From contig JADJPV010000001.1 of NCBI GenBank assembly GCA_016713085.1, forward strand, positions 1,757,001 through 1,821,000: a DNA stretch of 64,000 nucleotides. The letters are read 5' to 3'. This DNA is from Chitinophagaceae bacterium. Its GTDB lineage: Bacteria; Bacteroidota; Bacteroidia; Chitinophagales; Chitinophagaceae. A model generated the notes under the pieces. It was not told where the DNA came from. It saw only the letters and a list, made by a program, of their open reading frames with translations, and made no database searches. Below are positions 8,573 to 16,808 of this stretch, piece by piece. Made by a program: the position numbers and the translations under genes. Positions within the stretch are counted from its first letter, which is position 1, and every line of letters begins with the position of its first letter.

Positions 8573-9628
8573 TTATTTTCTCCTGATAAGATAAAGTACC
8601 CATGTAAAGCTCAGCAGCAGGCACATACCCACCAGCTGATGCAATTGTGCCACCCATTCAAATAGTCCCCATTTGTTGGGAATAATTTTGGCAGATGCCA
8701 GAACAGAAACAATGCCAAGTATAACCTGCAGCAAAACCAATGCAAGAGGAATAAACCGTGTAACCTGGAACAGATCTGAGCCTTTTACTTTCAATGTGCG
8801 GAAGTACCAGATCACAATTAGTATACTCAGCAGGTAAGCTAAGCCACGGTGAAAGAAATGAATCTTGATTTTGTTTTCAATAAAATTAATGAGCCAGGGC
8901 GAGTCTTTAAATAATGCAGCAGGGATCCATTCATTGTTAATCATGGGCCATGTGGCTGCTGCGGTTGCCGCTTTATGTCCGGCCATTAAGGCACCAAACA
9001 ATAATTGCACCACCAGCAATACAAGTAATACCATGGTAAAGTTGAAGGCACCTGCATGTTTAGTGATCTGTTCTTTTTTCACTTTTAACTGCAGCAAAAA
9101 CCAGAACGTATAAGAAAGCAACGCCATTGCCAGTATGAAATGCAACGCCAGTCTTGTTGGTTTTACATACACAGCATCACCCACCAATCCGCTTGCAACC
9201 ATAATCCAGCCAACAGCTCCCTGTAAAGCGCCGAGTAAGAACAAAACGATCAGTGGTTTTACCATTTCCTGTTTGAACGATTTACGTACAAGAAAATAAA
9301 TAAAGCCAACAGCAAATACCATTCCCATCATTCTTGCCCATAAACGGTGAAACCATTCCCAGAAAAAAATGAATTTAAAATCACTCAGGTTAAAATCAGT
9401 ATTGAGCAGTTTAAACTGCGGAGTGGCTTTGTATTTATCAAATTCCTGCAACCAGGCTGTTTCATTTAGAGGAGGTAAACTGCCGGTAACAACATCCCAC
9501 TCTGTAATGGATAAACCGGAGCCGGTTAAACGTGTAATACCGCCCAGCAGAATTTGAATGATGAGCATAAAAACACCAAAGAGTAACCAGTTGCTGACGG
9601 CTTTGCGGGAAGAGGAGGTTTGCATCAT
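8573..9628 (-). CDS. ctaA: heme A synthase, COX15/CtaA family
   Basis: A 351-residue, eight-helix membrane enzyme that oxidises the C8 methyl of heme O to give heme A for aa3-type cytochrome c oxidase. The COX15 signature is clear: GGITRLTGSGLSITEWDVVTG at about residues 29-49 and the heme-ligand region FFWEWFHRLWARMMGM at about 88-103. A second histidine set lies in the C-terminal repeat (KIHFFHRGLAYLL and WVAQLHQLVGM). The length fits the alphaproteobacterial/mitochondrial-like COX15 branch common in Bacteroidota. It implies an aerobic heme-copper oxidase elsewhere in the genome. Confidence 0.93.
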   Translation of the reverse strand: MMQTSSSRKAVSNWLLFGVFMLIIQILLGGITRLTGSGLSITEWDVVTGSLPPLNETAWLQEFDKYKATPQFKLLNTDFNLSDFKFIFFWEWFHRLWARMMGMVFAVGFIYFLVRKSFKQEMVKPLIVLFLLGALQGAVGWIMVASGLVGDAVYVKPTRLALHFILAMALLSYTFWFLLQLKVKKEQITKHAGAFNFTMVLLVLLVVQLLFGALMAGHKAATAAATWPMINNEWIPAALFKDSPWLINFIENKIKIHFFHRGLAYLLSILIVIWYFRTLKVKGSDLFQVTRFIPLALVLLQVILGIVSVLASAKIIPNKWGLFEWVAQLHQLVGMCLLLSFTWVLYLIRRK

Positions 9629-9684
9629 AACGCATGCAAAGGTAGGAGAGGAATGATTTCAGATTCCTCTCCTTTTGTAATTAA

Positions 9685-11364
9685 TCAGGCAGTGGCCAAA
9701 CTGAGCAGTTTGCTGGTTTCGGCCTCACATGCTTTCCATAATTTATAACCTCCTGAAAGGTTCGATACTCTCTTGAATCCGTTTTGTTTCAAGATACGCT
9801 GGGATAAGTAACCTCTTAAACCTGCTTCGCAGTACAGACGTATGTTTTTATCTTTTGGAAATTCATCAAGCCTGTTCCTGATTTCATCAAGAGGAATATT
9901 AATGGCCGAACCAATGCTTCCCTTTTCATATTCAGGCTTTGTACGGACATCAATCACTATATCATCCTGATCAAAGTTTTCAAACTCATTCCAGTAAAAT
10001 ATTTTCAAACGGTTCAGCAGCAGGTTTTCTGCCACAAAACCAGCCATGTTTACGGGATCTTTTGCTGATGAATAAGGAGGAGCATAAGCATGTTCAAATT
10101 CAATGAGCTCGTAAATTGTTTTACCCTGCTTAATAAATGATGACATAATATCAAGGCGCTTATCAACCCCATCATATCCTGCAATCTGTGCACTGAGCAA
10201 ACGGCCATCTTTTGGTGTAAATGCAATTTGAATAGTCATTTGTTTTGCTCCGGGATAATACGCTGCATGTGATCCGCTGTGAATCGTTGAAACAATATGA
10301 TCAATATTTGCAGTCTGTAAATGTTTCGATGCAGTGCCCGCTGTACCAACAGTCATATCAAATACTTTTACAATTGCTGTATTAATAGAGCCTTTATAAG
10401 ACTGTACATTTCCTTCCACAATATTGTTTGCACAGATGCGCCCCTGTTTATTGGCCGGCCCTGCGAGGTAAGTGATCATTGATTGATGAGTAATGGGGTT
10501 TTCAAATTCAATAGCATCACCAACTGCATAAATATCAGGATCGGAAGTTTGTAAAAATTCATTTACCCAGATTCCTCTTGCTGTGCCGATTTTTAAACCT
10601 GCCTGTACAGCAAGTCTTGTATCAGGACGTACACCAATGGAAAGAATCACCATATCAGCAGTTAATACTTCACCATTGTTTAAGGAAACTTCTATCTGCT
10701 CACCAATCTTTGCAAAACCAGTAACGGCTGTCTTTAAACGTAGATCAACTCCTTTGCTGCGGATATGCTGCTGAACGATGGCTGCAATCGGATAATCAAC
10801 AGGAGCCATTACCTGGTTGATCATTTCAATAACGGTTACTTCCAAACCAAGATCACGGAAATTCTCAGCCATTTCCAAACCAATAAACCCTGCACCGATC
10901 ACCACTGCTTTCTTTACCTGTTTCTTTTGAACATGTGCTTTGATGAAGTCTGTATCTTTTACATTTCTTAAAGTAAAAATGCCATCACTGTTAATGCCCG
11001 GTAACGGTGGGCGAACAGGTTCTGCGCCGGGTGAGAGAACTAATTTATCATAAGTCTCTGTATAAACTTTTCCTGTTGATTGTTCAACAGCAGTAATTGT
11101 TTTGTTTGCAGGATCAATCGCTGTTACTTCAGTAGTTACACGAACATCAATATTGAATCGCTGATTAAATGCTGCAGCTGTTTGCACAAACAATTTATTT
11201 CTGTCTTTAATTACATCGCCGATATAATAAGGCAATCCGCAGTTAGCATAGGAAATATATTCTCCTTTTTCAAAAATGATAATCTCTGCATGCTCATCGA
11301 GTCTTCTTAACCTTGCTGCTGTGCTGGCTCCACCGGCAACGGCACCTACTATTACGTATTTCAT
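9685..11364 (-). CDS. CoA-disulfide/persulfide reductase with C-terminal rhodanese domain (CoADR-RHD)
   Basis: A 559-residue FAD- and NAD(P)H-dependent CoA-disulfide reductase fused to a rhodanese domain. The FAD site VGAVAGGASTAARLRR is at the N-terminus. The redox-active single cysteine is in SYANCGLPYYIGD at about residue 43. The second dinucleotide fold (AVVIGAGFIGLEMAENF) is near 155, and the dimerisation domain follows to about 445. The rhodanese domain (about 455-555) keeps its active-site loop LYCEAGLRGY. Known CoADR-RHD/Npsr enzymes reduce CoA or glutathione persulfides and polysulfides. The gene is divergent from an SQR-dsrC-dsrE set, with two Crp/Fnr-type palindromes in the shared region. 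Confidence 0.9.
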   Translation of the reverse strand: MKYVIVGAVAGGASTAARLRRLDEHAEIIIFEKGEYISYANCGLPYYIGDVIKDRNKLFVQTAAAFNQRFNIDVRVTTEVTAIDPANKTITAVEQSTGKVYTETYDKLVLSPGAEPVRPPLPGINSDGIFTLRNVKDTDFIKAHVQKKQVKKAVVIGAGFIGLEMAENFRDLGLEVTVIEMINQVMAPVDYPIAAIVQQHIRSKGVDLRLKTAVTGFAKIGEQIEVSLNNGEVLTADMVILSIGVRPDTRLAVQAGLKIGTARGIWVNEFLQTSDPDIYAVGDAIEFENPITHQSMITYLAGPANKQGRICANNIVEGNVQSYKGSINTAIVKVFDMTVGTAGTASKHLQTANIDHIVSTIHSGSHAAYYPGAKQMTIQIAFTPKDGRLLSAQIAGYDGVDKRLDIMSSFIKQGKTIYELIEFEHAYAPPYSSAKDPVNMAGFVAENLLLNRLKIFYWNEFENFDQDDIVIDVRTKPEYEKGSIGSAINIPLDEIRNRLDEFPKDKNIRLYCEAGLRGYLSQRILKQNGFKRVSNLSGGYKLWKACEAETSKLLSLATA

Positions 11365-11431
11365 GATATTAGTTATTTCTTAATTCTATTTTTTATCTGC
11401 AGCAAAAGTAGAGTGAGAAAAAATTGAAATG

Positions 11432-11447
11432 TGTGACTTTAATCATA
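11432..11447. promoter_or_regulatory. Crp/Fnr-type operator, site 1
   Basis: TGTGACTTTAATCATA, a near-perfect inverted repeat (TGTGA-N6-TCAtA). It lies 68 bp upstream of the CoADR-RHD start and in the divergent region shared with the SQR operon. It shares the core GTGACTTTAATCA with site 2, 89 bp away. The likely binder is the Crp/Fnr protein encoded at 22288-22941. Confidence 0.6.
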
Positions 11448-11521
11448 CGGAAACATGTTCTGAAACCGGCTGGAAACGCAGAAAAAACCAACAATATTAG
11501 AAGTAGAAAAACAGACGTATG

Positions 11522-11535
11522 GTGACTTTAATCAC
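11522..11535. promoter_or_regulatory. Crp/Fnr-type operator, site 2
   Basis: GTGACTTTAATCAC has perfectly symmetrical half sites (GTGA/TCAC) around CTTTAA. It lies 142 bp before the SQR start at 11677 and 158 bp before the CoADR-RHD start. It is the best match to the Crp half-site consensus in the window. Confidence 0.65.
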
Positions 11536-11676
11536 ACAAAGAAAATTTAGCTGAAAGATTTGCCAGCATTGATTTTTTTAATGATGAGAGTCATAGTGCA
11601 GGCGCATTTAAATCATCAAAACTGGAAGTTGCCTGATCGAATTTTACATCATAATCAATCATATAAAAAAAACAGC

Positions 11677-12912
11677 ATGAAAAATCTTGTTATACTCGGA
11701 GCCGGCACAGCAGGTACCATGATGGCAAATCATTTACACAGTGAGTTGAAACAACCCGATTGGCATATCACTATTGTTGACGAACGGGAAGAACATCATT
11801 ATCAACCCGGATATCTATTTCTTCCGTTTGATATTTACACTCCAGAAGACATCATTAAAACAATTGAAGAGTTTATACCGAAAGATGTGGAGTTGATCAA
11901 ACAAAAGATCAACCGCATTGTACCGGCTGATAATAAAATTGAATTAAGCAGCGGAAAGGAATTAAACTATGATATACTGATCGTTGCTACAGGTGCTAAG
12001 ATTGCTCCTGAAGAAACAGAAGGTATGCAGGGTGAAGAATGGCAGAAATCTGTATTTGATTTTTATACGTTTGAAGGTTCATTGGCTTTGCGTAATAAAT
12101 TAAGAGACTGGCAGGGTGGTAAACTCGTTGTACATATTACCGAGATGCCGATCAAATGCCCGGTAGCACCATTGGAGTTTGCGTTCCTGGCAGATTCGTT
12201 TTTCAAACACAAACATATGCGTGAGAAAGTGGAGATCACTTATGTTACTCCATTAAGCGGAGCTTTTACAAAACCAAAAGCTACAGCGGCTCTTGAACAT
12301 TTACTGCATGATAAAGGAATCAATATTGAAAGTGATTTTGCCATTGAGCATGTAGATAATGAAAATAAAAAGATTGTTGATTACGGTGGAAGAGAAATTC
12401 CCTTTGATATTCTTGTAACCGTTCCTACCAATAAAGGCGATGAATTAATGGAACGTTCAGGTATGGGTGATGATCTGAACTATGTGCCAACACATAAAGC
12501 AACCCTGCAATCGAAAGAGTATGCGAATGTGTTTGTTCTGGGTGATGCAAGTAATATACCTGCATCCAAGGCAGGATCAGTTGCACACTTTGAAGCAGAG
12601 ATCTTAACTGAGAATATTCTCCGTTATGTAAAGGGTGAACCGTTAAAAGAAGAATTCGATGGCCATGCCAACTGCTTTATTGAAACAGGTGGTGGCAAAG
12701 CATTACTCATTGATTTCAACTATACGCATGAACCTGTTGAAGGAAGTTTCCCTTTTGCGGGGATCGGCCCACTACGTTTGCTCAAAGAAAGCAGGATGAA
12801 TCATATGGGTAAACTCGCCTTCCGCTGGATTTACTGGAATGTATTATTGAAAGGAACGCATATACCTTTTGTGTCAGCAACAATGAGCGAAAGTGGTAAA
12901 CATTACAATTAA
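11677..12912 (+). CDS. sulfide:quinone oxidoreductase-like FAD-dependent enzyme
   Basis: A 411-residue flavoprotein of the sulfide:quinone oxidoreductase (SQR) superfamily, which oxidises sulfide to polysulfide or persulfide and reduces membrane quinone. The FAD fold begins with VILGAGTAGTMMANHL. Typical SQR landmarks follow: EHHYQPGYLFLPFDIY, the cysteine of IKCPVAPLEFAFLAD at about residue 159, VFVLGDASNIPASKAGS, and a second cysteine in HANCFIETGGGKALL. An amphipathic C-terminus (FRWIYWNVLLKG) may dock to the membrane. The ATG at 11677 is preferred because the 39 codons before it are unlike any SQR. It is the first gene of an operon with DsrC- and DsrE-type carriers. Confidence 0.85.
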   Translation: MKNLVILGAGTAGTMMANHLHSELKQPDWHITIVDEREEHHYQPGYLFLPFDIYTPEDIIKTIEEFIPKDVELIKQKINRIVPADNKIELSSGKELNYDILIVATGAKIAPEETEGMQGEEWQKSVFDFYTFEGSLALRNKLRDWQGGKLVVHITEMPIKCPVAPLEFAFLADSFFKHKHMREKVEITYVTPLSGAFTKPKATAALEHLLHDKGINIESDFAIEHVDNENKKIVDYGGREIPFDILVTVPTNKGDELMERSGMGDDLNYVPTHKATLQSKEYANVFVLGDASNIPASKAGSVAHFEAEILTENILRYVKGEPLKEEFDGHANCFIETGGGKALLIDFNYTHEPVEGSFPFAGIGPLRLLKESRMNHMGKLAFRWIYWNVLLKGTHIPFVSATMSESGKHYN

Positions 12913-12938
12913 ACAAATCAATCAATAAAATAAACGTT

Positions 12939-13247
12939 ATGGAAAAAACAATTGCAGGTAAAACAATTACCGTAAACGAAGAAGGTTACTTAACTGATTT
13001 CAGCCAATGGGATGAAAAAGTTGGTGAAGAATTAGCTGCAGAAGCAAATATCAGTTTAACCCCAAGACATTGGGAAGTAGTAAAGTATTTACAGAACGAA
13101 CAGAAGAACCAGGTAGCACTGAGTATCAGGCGTATTGGTAAAAGCGGTTTGGTTGACATCAAAGAATTTTATGCTTTGTTCCCTCATGCTCCGTTAAAAA
13201 CGGCGACTAAAATTGCAGGAATTCCTAAACCCGCCAGTTGTATTTAA
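12939..13247 (+). CDS. TusE/DsrC/DsvC family sulfur relay protein
   Basis: A 102-residue DsrC/TusE family sulfur carrier. The fold-specific segments YLTDFSQWDEKVGEELA and LTPRHWEVVKYLQ are present. The C-terminal arm ends in AGIPKPASCI, with the conserved penultimate cysteine (Cys101) that carries sulfur. The second cysteine found about 10 residues upstream in true DsrC is absent (Thr90/Lys91), so this is a single-cysteine TusE-like carrier. No dsrAB genes are nearby. It starts 26 bp after the SQR gene and 20 bp before the DsrE gene, which points to passing SQR-derived sulfane sulfur onward. Confidence 0.9.
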   Translation: MEKTIAGKTITVNEEGYLTDFSQWDEKVGEELAAEANISLTPRHWEVVKYLQNEQKNQVALSIRRIGKSGLVDIKEFYALFPHAPLKTATKIAGIPKPASCI

Positions 13248-13267
13248 TCAAATAAAAACTTTCACTC

Positions 13268-13750
13268 ATGAACGAAAATAAAGGTGCCATTAAAAAGATG
13301 ATGATCATCTTATCAAAGGCAAGTATCGAAAATGTGTATGCCGCATTTGTATTGGCAAACGGTGCACGCATGGAAGGTATTGAATCAGAAATCTTCTTTA
13401 CTTTTTTTGGACTGGAAGCTGTACATAAAAAAAGAATGGATAGTCTGCATGTAGCAACAGTAGGCAACCCGGCTATGCATATTCCAACAATGCTGGGAGG
13501 TTTACCCGGCATGGAAGCTTTTGCAACTTCTATGATGAAAAAGGAAATGGAGAAAGTAGATATGCCTGAAATACCGGAGTTCCTGGATATTATGTCTGCA
13601 TCAGGTGTAAAAATGTGGGCCTGTAAGCTTGCTTTTGATATGTTTCACTATAAGAAAGAAGATTTATACGAAGGTGTGAACGATATCATTACTGTTGGAG
13701 ATTTTTATAAGAAGAGTGAAGGGGAAGGCGTACACATGCTGTTTATTTAA
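13268..13750 (+). CDS. DsrE/DsrF-like cytoplasmic sulfur carrier
   Basis: A 160-residue DsrE/F/H-like (DsrE2/E3-type) protein. The family core begins MMIILSKASIENVYAAFVLANGA. The conserved persulfide-carrying cysteine is in VKMWACKLAFDMF, at about residue 120. The middle holds a Met-rich insertion (MLGGLPGMEAFATSMMKKEM) often seen in this branch. There is no signal peptide, so it acts in the cytoplasm. It is co-directional with and 20 bp from the DsrC/TusE gene, a pairing expected for partners in a sulfur relay. An intrinsic terminator follows at 13807. Confidence 0.85.
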   Translation: MNENKGAIKKMMIILSKASIENVYAAFVLANGARMEGIESEIFFTFFGLEAVHKKRMDSLHVATVGNPAMHIPTMLGGLPGMEAFATSMMKKEMEKVDMPEIPEFLDIMSASGVKMWACKLAFDMFHYKKEDLYEGVNDIITVGDFYKKSEGEGVHMLFI

Positions 13751-13806
13751 CAGGGCAGCAAATTACACATCCACTTGTACTTGCTTATTGAATAGATAAT
13801 TTCAGG

Positions 13807-13849
13807 AAAATAGCTTAATCATATTTCAGAATATGTAAGCTATTTTTTT
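13807..13849 (+). terminator. intrinsic terminator after the SQR-dsrC-dsrE operon
   Basis: AATAGCTTA and TAAGCTATT form a stem, extended by ATAT/ATAT pairing, and are followed by seven T residues. It ends the operon about 60 bp after the DsrE stop. Confidence 0.85.
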
Positions 13850-13961
13850 GTGCATATATGAAACTGAAACAAAGTTGTCTTTACAAATAGACGGAGATTC
13901 TGACAGCTGCCAATCAATTGAATGACTGTCTCATTAAATTGAAATTTTAAAAATAACGTTT

Positions 13962-15251
13962 ATGAAAAAAGTAGCAGTAGTAACAGTATTAGGCATGTTG
14001 CCTTTTATTTTATCAGCACAAACAGGTCATATTATGCAGGGAATTGGAGCAACAAATATGTCAATGGGGGGAGCTTCAACAGCACAGCCAATTGATATTA
14101 ATGGAGCTTTGCAATGGAACCCCGCAGGAATATCTGCCTTTAGTTCAAAAATATTTTCCGCTAATGCAGGGTTGTTTTATTCTTCACCTGAATTGTCTTC
14201 AACGGTTCCTACCCCAGGCGGACCAATGAGCGGTGTTACAAAAGATGATAGAGGAGTTTCGGTAATGCCTGCACTGGCAATGGTATGGGGAAACAAGAAA
14301 AGTAAACACACTTTTGGAGCGTCTGCATTCGGAATCAGCGGTTTTGGAGTTACTTTCCCCCAAAGTAATACCAATCCAATTAACATGCCTCAGAGTTCAG
14401 GCGGTTTTGGACGTATTCAATCTGATTATCAACTCATGCAGGTTGGATTGACTTATGCATACAAGCTTACTGAGCAATTGTCAATTGGTGCTGAACCAAC
14501 ATTTAATTATTCATCATTGAAACTGGCACCAAACCCATTATCATCACCCAGCCAAACCCTTGGATATCCAGTTAGCAACAAAGCAACAGCTTTTGGTTTT
14601 GGAGGTCAGGTTGGTATATTTTATAATTCTGGAACAGGAATTAAGCTAGGCGCTGCTTATAAAACAAAGCAATATTTCGGCAGCTTTGATTTTACCAACA
14701 CCTACCTGGATGGAAGCAAGGCTCCTGATGTGAAATTTAAAATGAATTATCCTTCTATTTTATCAGGAGGAATTGGATATTCAAATAAAACGATTGATGC
14801 TGCTCTTGATTACAGATTTGTAAACTATAAAAGTACAGAAGGGTTTAAAGAAAAAGGCTGGACGAATACATATTCTGTTGCCGGATTTGGCTGGAAAAAT
14901 ATGTCGGTCATTTCAGCAGGTCTTCAGTATAAAGGGGTAAAAAATTTCCCAATCAGGATTGGATATACATATAATTCAAACCCAATAACCAGTGAACTCG
15001 CATTTTTCTCTACTCCGGCAACTGCTGTAATTAAAAATGCATTTCAAATTGGTTGCGGGTATACATTCAACAAACATTTTAACCTGAATGCTGCTTATCA
15101 TCATGGTACCAGCAGCGGTTCAGTAAGTGGCCCTTTATTAAGCCCTATGATGCAAAGTGCTTCAAATGTATATGGAGCTATTCCAGGAAGTAATGTATCC
15201 TATAAAATGACAACTGACCTGATTATGTTAGGAATTAATTATTCTTTCTGA
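13962..15251 (+). CDS. OmpP1/FadL family outer-membrane transport protein
   Basis: A 429-residue outer-membrane beta barrel of the OmpP1/FadL/TodX family, which imports hydrophobic small molecules. There is a signal peptide (MKKVAVVTVLGMLPFILSAQ), then the family's N-terminal hatch region (GIGATNMSMGGASTAQPIDINGALQWNPAGIS). Alternating aromatic strands run to a C-terminal LIMLGINYSF, the usual terminal aromatic residue of outer-membrane proteins. It lies inside the sulfur island, transcribed from its own 210-bp upstream region. Uptake of hydrophobic sulfur species is an attractive but unproven role. Confidence 0.85.
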   Translation: MKKVAVVTVLGMLPFILSAQTGHIMQGIGATNMSMGGASTAQPIDINGALQWNPAGISAFSSKIFSANAGLFYSSPELSSTVPTPGGPMSGVTKDDRGVSVMPALAMVWGNKKSKHTFGASAFGISGFGVTFPQSNTNPINMPQSSGGFGRIQSDYQLMQVGLTYAYKLTEQLSIGAEPTFNYSSLKLAPNPLSSPSQTLGYPVSNKATAFGFGGQVGIFYNSGTGIKLGAAYKTKQYFGSFDFTNTYLDGSKAPDVKFKMNYPSILSGGIGYSNKTIDAALDYRFVNYKSTEGFKEKGWTNTYSVAGFGWKNMSVISAGLQYKGVKNFPIRIGYTYNSNPITSELAFFSTPATAVIKNAFQIGCGYTFNKHFNLNAAYHHGTSSGSVSGPLLSPMMQSASNVYGAIPGSNVSYKMTTDLIMLGINYSF

Positions 15252-15264
15252 CAGGATCTGTTGT

Positions 15265-15300
15265 AAAAAGAATGCCGGAAATTTTCCGGCATTCTTTTTT
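15265..15300. terminator. bidirectional terminator between convergent genes
   Basis: AGAATGCCGGAAA pairs with TTTCCGGCATTCT, flanked by A and T runs on both sides. It can end the OmpP1/FadL gene on the plus strand and the leftward sulfur operon on the minus strand. Confidence 0.9.
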
Positions 15301-15336
15301 AAAGAAGTCTTCTTCTTTCCTTTTGAGATTTTATAA

Positions 15337-15747
15337 TTAATTTCCTGCTTTAATATAACTCCAGCCTTCTTCCTGTTTTGTTGCCAATTCAAGAATGGCC
15401 ACAGGAACAACCACAGCTTCAGGAATAACTCTCGACAGATCAATATTTCTTCCTTTCAGTGAATTATTACATACACGGAACATGACTCCTTTTTTATGCA
15501 GCGCAAGGATCTGTTCTTTAAAATAGCCGGTATCTTTCAACAGCGCATAAACTGAATTGCCATGAAATACCACTTCTATTTTAGTGTCAGGTGCTGCGGT
15601 AATTACATTGTTAAGCTGTTTATACAAACCCCTTTGCATGGCCGTATCGGCCTGTGCCATATCCCACACAATTTTATGCTGTGCATGTGATGAAGTAATT
15701 GTAAGAAATGTAACTGCAAGCAGAATAAGAATTCTGAGAATTTTCAT
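15337..15747 (-). CDS. secreted DsrE-like protein
   Basis: A 136-residue protein with a clear signal peptide (MKILRILILLAVTFLTITSSHAQ) followed by a DsrE/F-like alpha/beta domain. The core IEVVFHGNSVYALLKD is at about residues 57-72, and a single cysteine lies in VMFRVCNNSLKGRNID, at about residue 93, where this fold usually carries its functional cysteine. The ATG at 15747 is chosen because it opens the signal peptide. Secreted DsrE-fold proteins are little studied. In this setting a periplasmic sulfane-sulfur carrier or sensor is plausible. It is the last gene of the leftward unit, after the broken cytochrome. Confidence 0.75.
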   Translation of the reverse strand: MKILRILILLAVTFLTITSSHAQHKIVWDMAQADTAMQRGLYKQLNNVITAAPDTKIEVVFHGNSVYALLKDTGYFKEQILALHKKGVMFRVCNNSLKGRNIDLSRVIPEAVVVPVAILELATKQEEGWSYIKAGN

Positions 15748-15797
15748 TTTTTTGTCTGAAAATACGAACAGTCTGCTCAATGTTTGTTTTTTTCTCT

Positions 15798-16217
15798 TTA
15801 TTCTTTAATTGGACCAAAGGGATGATCAATTGGTTTCTTTGAAATATCGGGCCAGTCTTTTGTGAGATTTATTGCTGGTCTTGGTTGTGAATTTACAAAT
15901 GGAGCAACATGCCAGGCCTCTTCATTGCTTAATTGTGGCAAATTATAAACAGCTTCAAAGGGCATATTGTTTTTTACATACCCTGCAAATCTTGACAGGC
16001 GAAACAAAGCTGCTCCTGTATTGTAACTATGCTTTTCCCATACAGGAGAATATGGATAAGATATTCCATTTTTTCTTGTATAATAAGGAATTTGGCTGGC
16101 GGAAGTTCCTACCCAAACTGTTTGGTAAACCGAAGAATCAACAGTTGTTTTGTTCGCATCAGTTTCTGAACAACTGAATTATGAAACTGCTATAAAAAGA
16201 ACTGCAACTGATAACAC
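15798..16217 (-). pseudogene. remnant of a TsdA-like diheme c-type cytochrome
   Basis: The open C-terminal part (GYVKNNMPFEAVYNLPQLSN, EAWHVAPFVNSQPRP, DISKKPIDHPFGPIKE) is the C-terminal end of a SoxA/TsdA-like c-type cytochrome. Reading back gives SPVWEKHSYNTGAALFRLSR and then YQTVWVGTSASQIPYYT, which resembles the family's N-terminus. It is preceded by a lipoprotein-like leader (VLSVAVLFIAVS, then FSC) interrupted by an in-frame TAA at 16179-16181 and with no ATG. Both CxxCH heme sites, expected in the middle, are absent, so roughly 200 residues appear deleted. An intact relative would be a periplasmic thiosulfate dehydrogenase-type electron carrier. Confidence 0.7.
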
Positions 16218-16254
16218 CAGGAAGGTTCTGTTTTAAAACGTGAATAAATGCGGT

Positions 16255-16800
16255 TTAATGTGGCAGCTTCTCTCTGAACTTTCCATAAACAAAAGTGCCT
16301 GCAATAGCGCTCAGCAAAGTAATAAATATTACGGTAGCACCTGTGCCGATCTGGGCAAATAATGGTCCCGGGCATGCACCGGTTATTGCCCAGCCAAGAC
16401 CAAACAGTAAGCCACCATATACCTGTCCTTTATTAAAATTTTTGGTAACGAAAACAATCGGTTCACCATAAATAGTTTTGATTTTGAATTTCCGGATGAT
16501 GAAAACAGAAATCACTCCAACAACAACTGCTGAACCAATAACACCGTACATATGAAAACTTTGCAGCTTAAACATTTCCTGAATACGGAACCAGGAAATA
16601 ATCTCTGCTTTTACAAATACAATTCCAAACAGCACACCAACAAATGCGTATTTAAAATTATACCACCAGGGATGTTTTAATTCTGATTCATTGAAACAGA
16701 CTGCATCCAATGAACGCATTTCAAAATCTGTATCGGCAGCAAGAAAATCCTGGTGCTTTTTTTCTATTGTCTTTTCTGATTTACCTGTTTTTGTTTCCAT
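16255..16800 (-). CDS. YeeE/YedE family membrane protein (DUF6691-type half)
   Basis: A 181-residue inner-membrane protein, the second half of a split YeeE/YedE pair that transports thiosulfate or another reduced sulfur compound. After a charged cytoplasmic N-terminus there are about four helices. The conserved cysteine motif GWAITGACPGPLFAQIGTG is near the C-terminus. The ATG at 16800 is chosen because the preceding in-frame sequence is the antisense of nothing conserved and overlaps the partner gene. It lies 8 bp downstream of that partner. In YeeE the equivalent cysteines relay thiosulfate through the membrane. Confidence 0.85.
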   Translation of the reverse strand: METKTGKSEKTIEKKHQDFLAADTDFEMRSLDAVCFNESELKHPWWYNFKYAFVGVLFGIVFVKAEIISWFRIQEMFKLQSFHMYGVIGSAVVVGVISVFIIRKFKIKTIYGEPIVFVTKNFNKGQVYGGLLFGLGWAITGACPGPLFAQIGTGATVIFITLLSAIAGTFVYGKFREKLPH

Positions 16801-16808
16801 GATAATAA

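Noticed and set aside
13922..13936. AATGACTGTCTCATT as another Crp/Fnr site before the OmpP1/FadL gene
   Set aside because: The half sites are spaced by 5 rather than 6 bases and lack the GTGA core, so it does not fit the operator family.
16190..16375. A 61-codon minus-strand open frame within the YeeE/YedE end
   Set aside because: Most of it overlaps the YeeE/YedE gene in another frame and it shows no protein character; its end merely overlaps the cytochrome remnant's leader.
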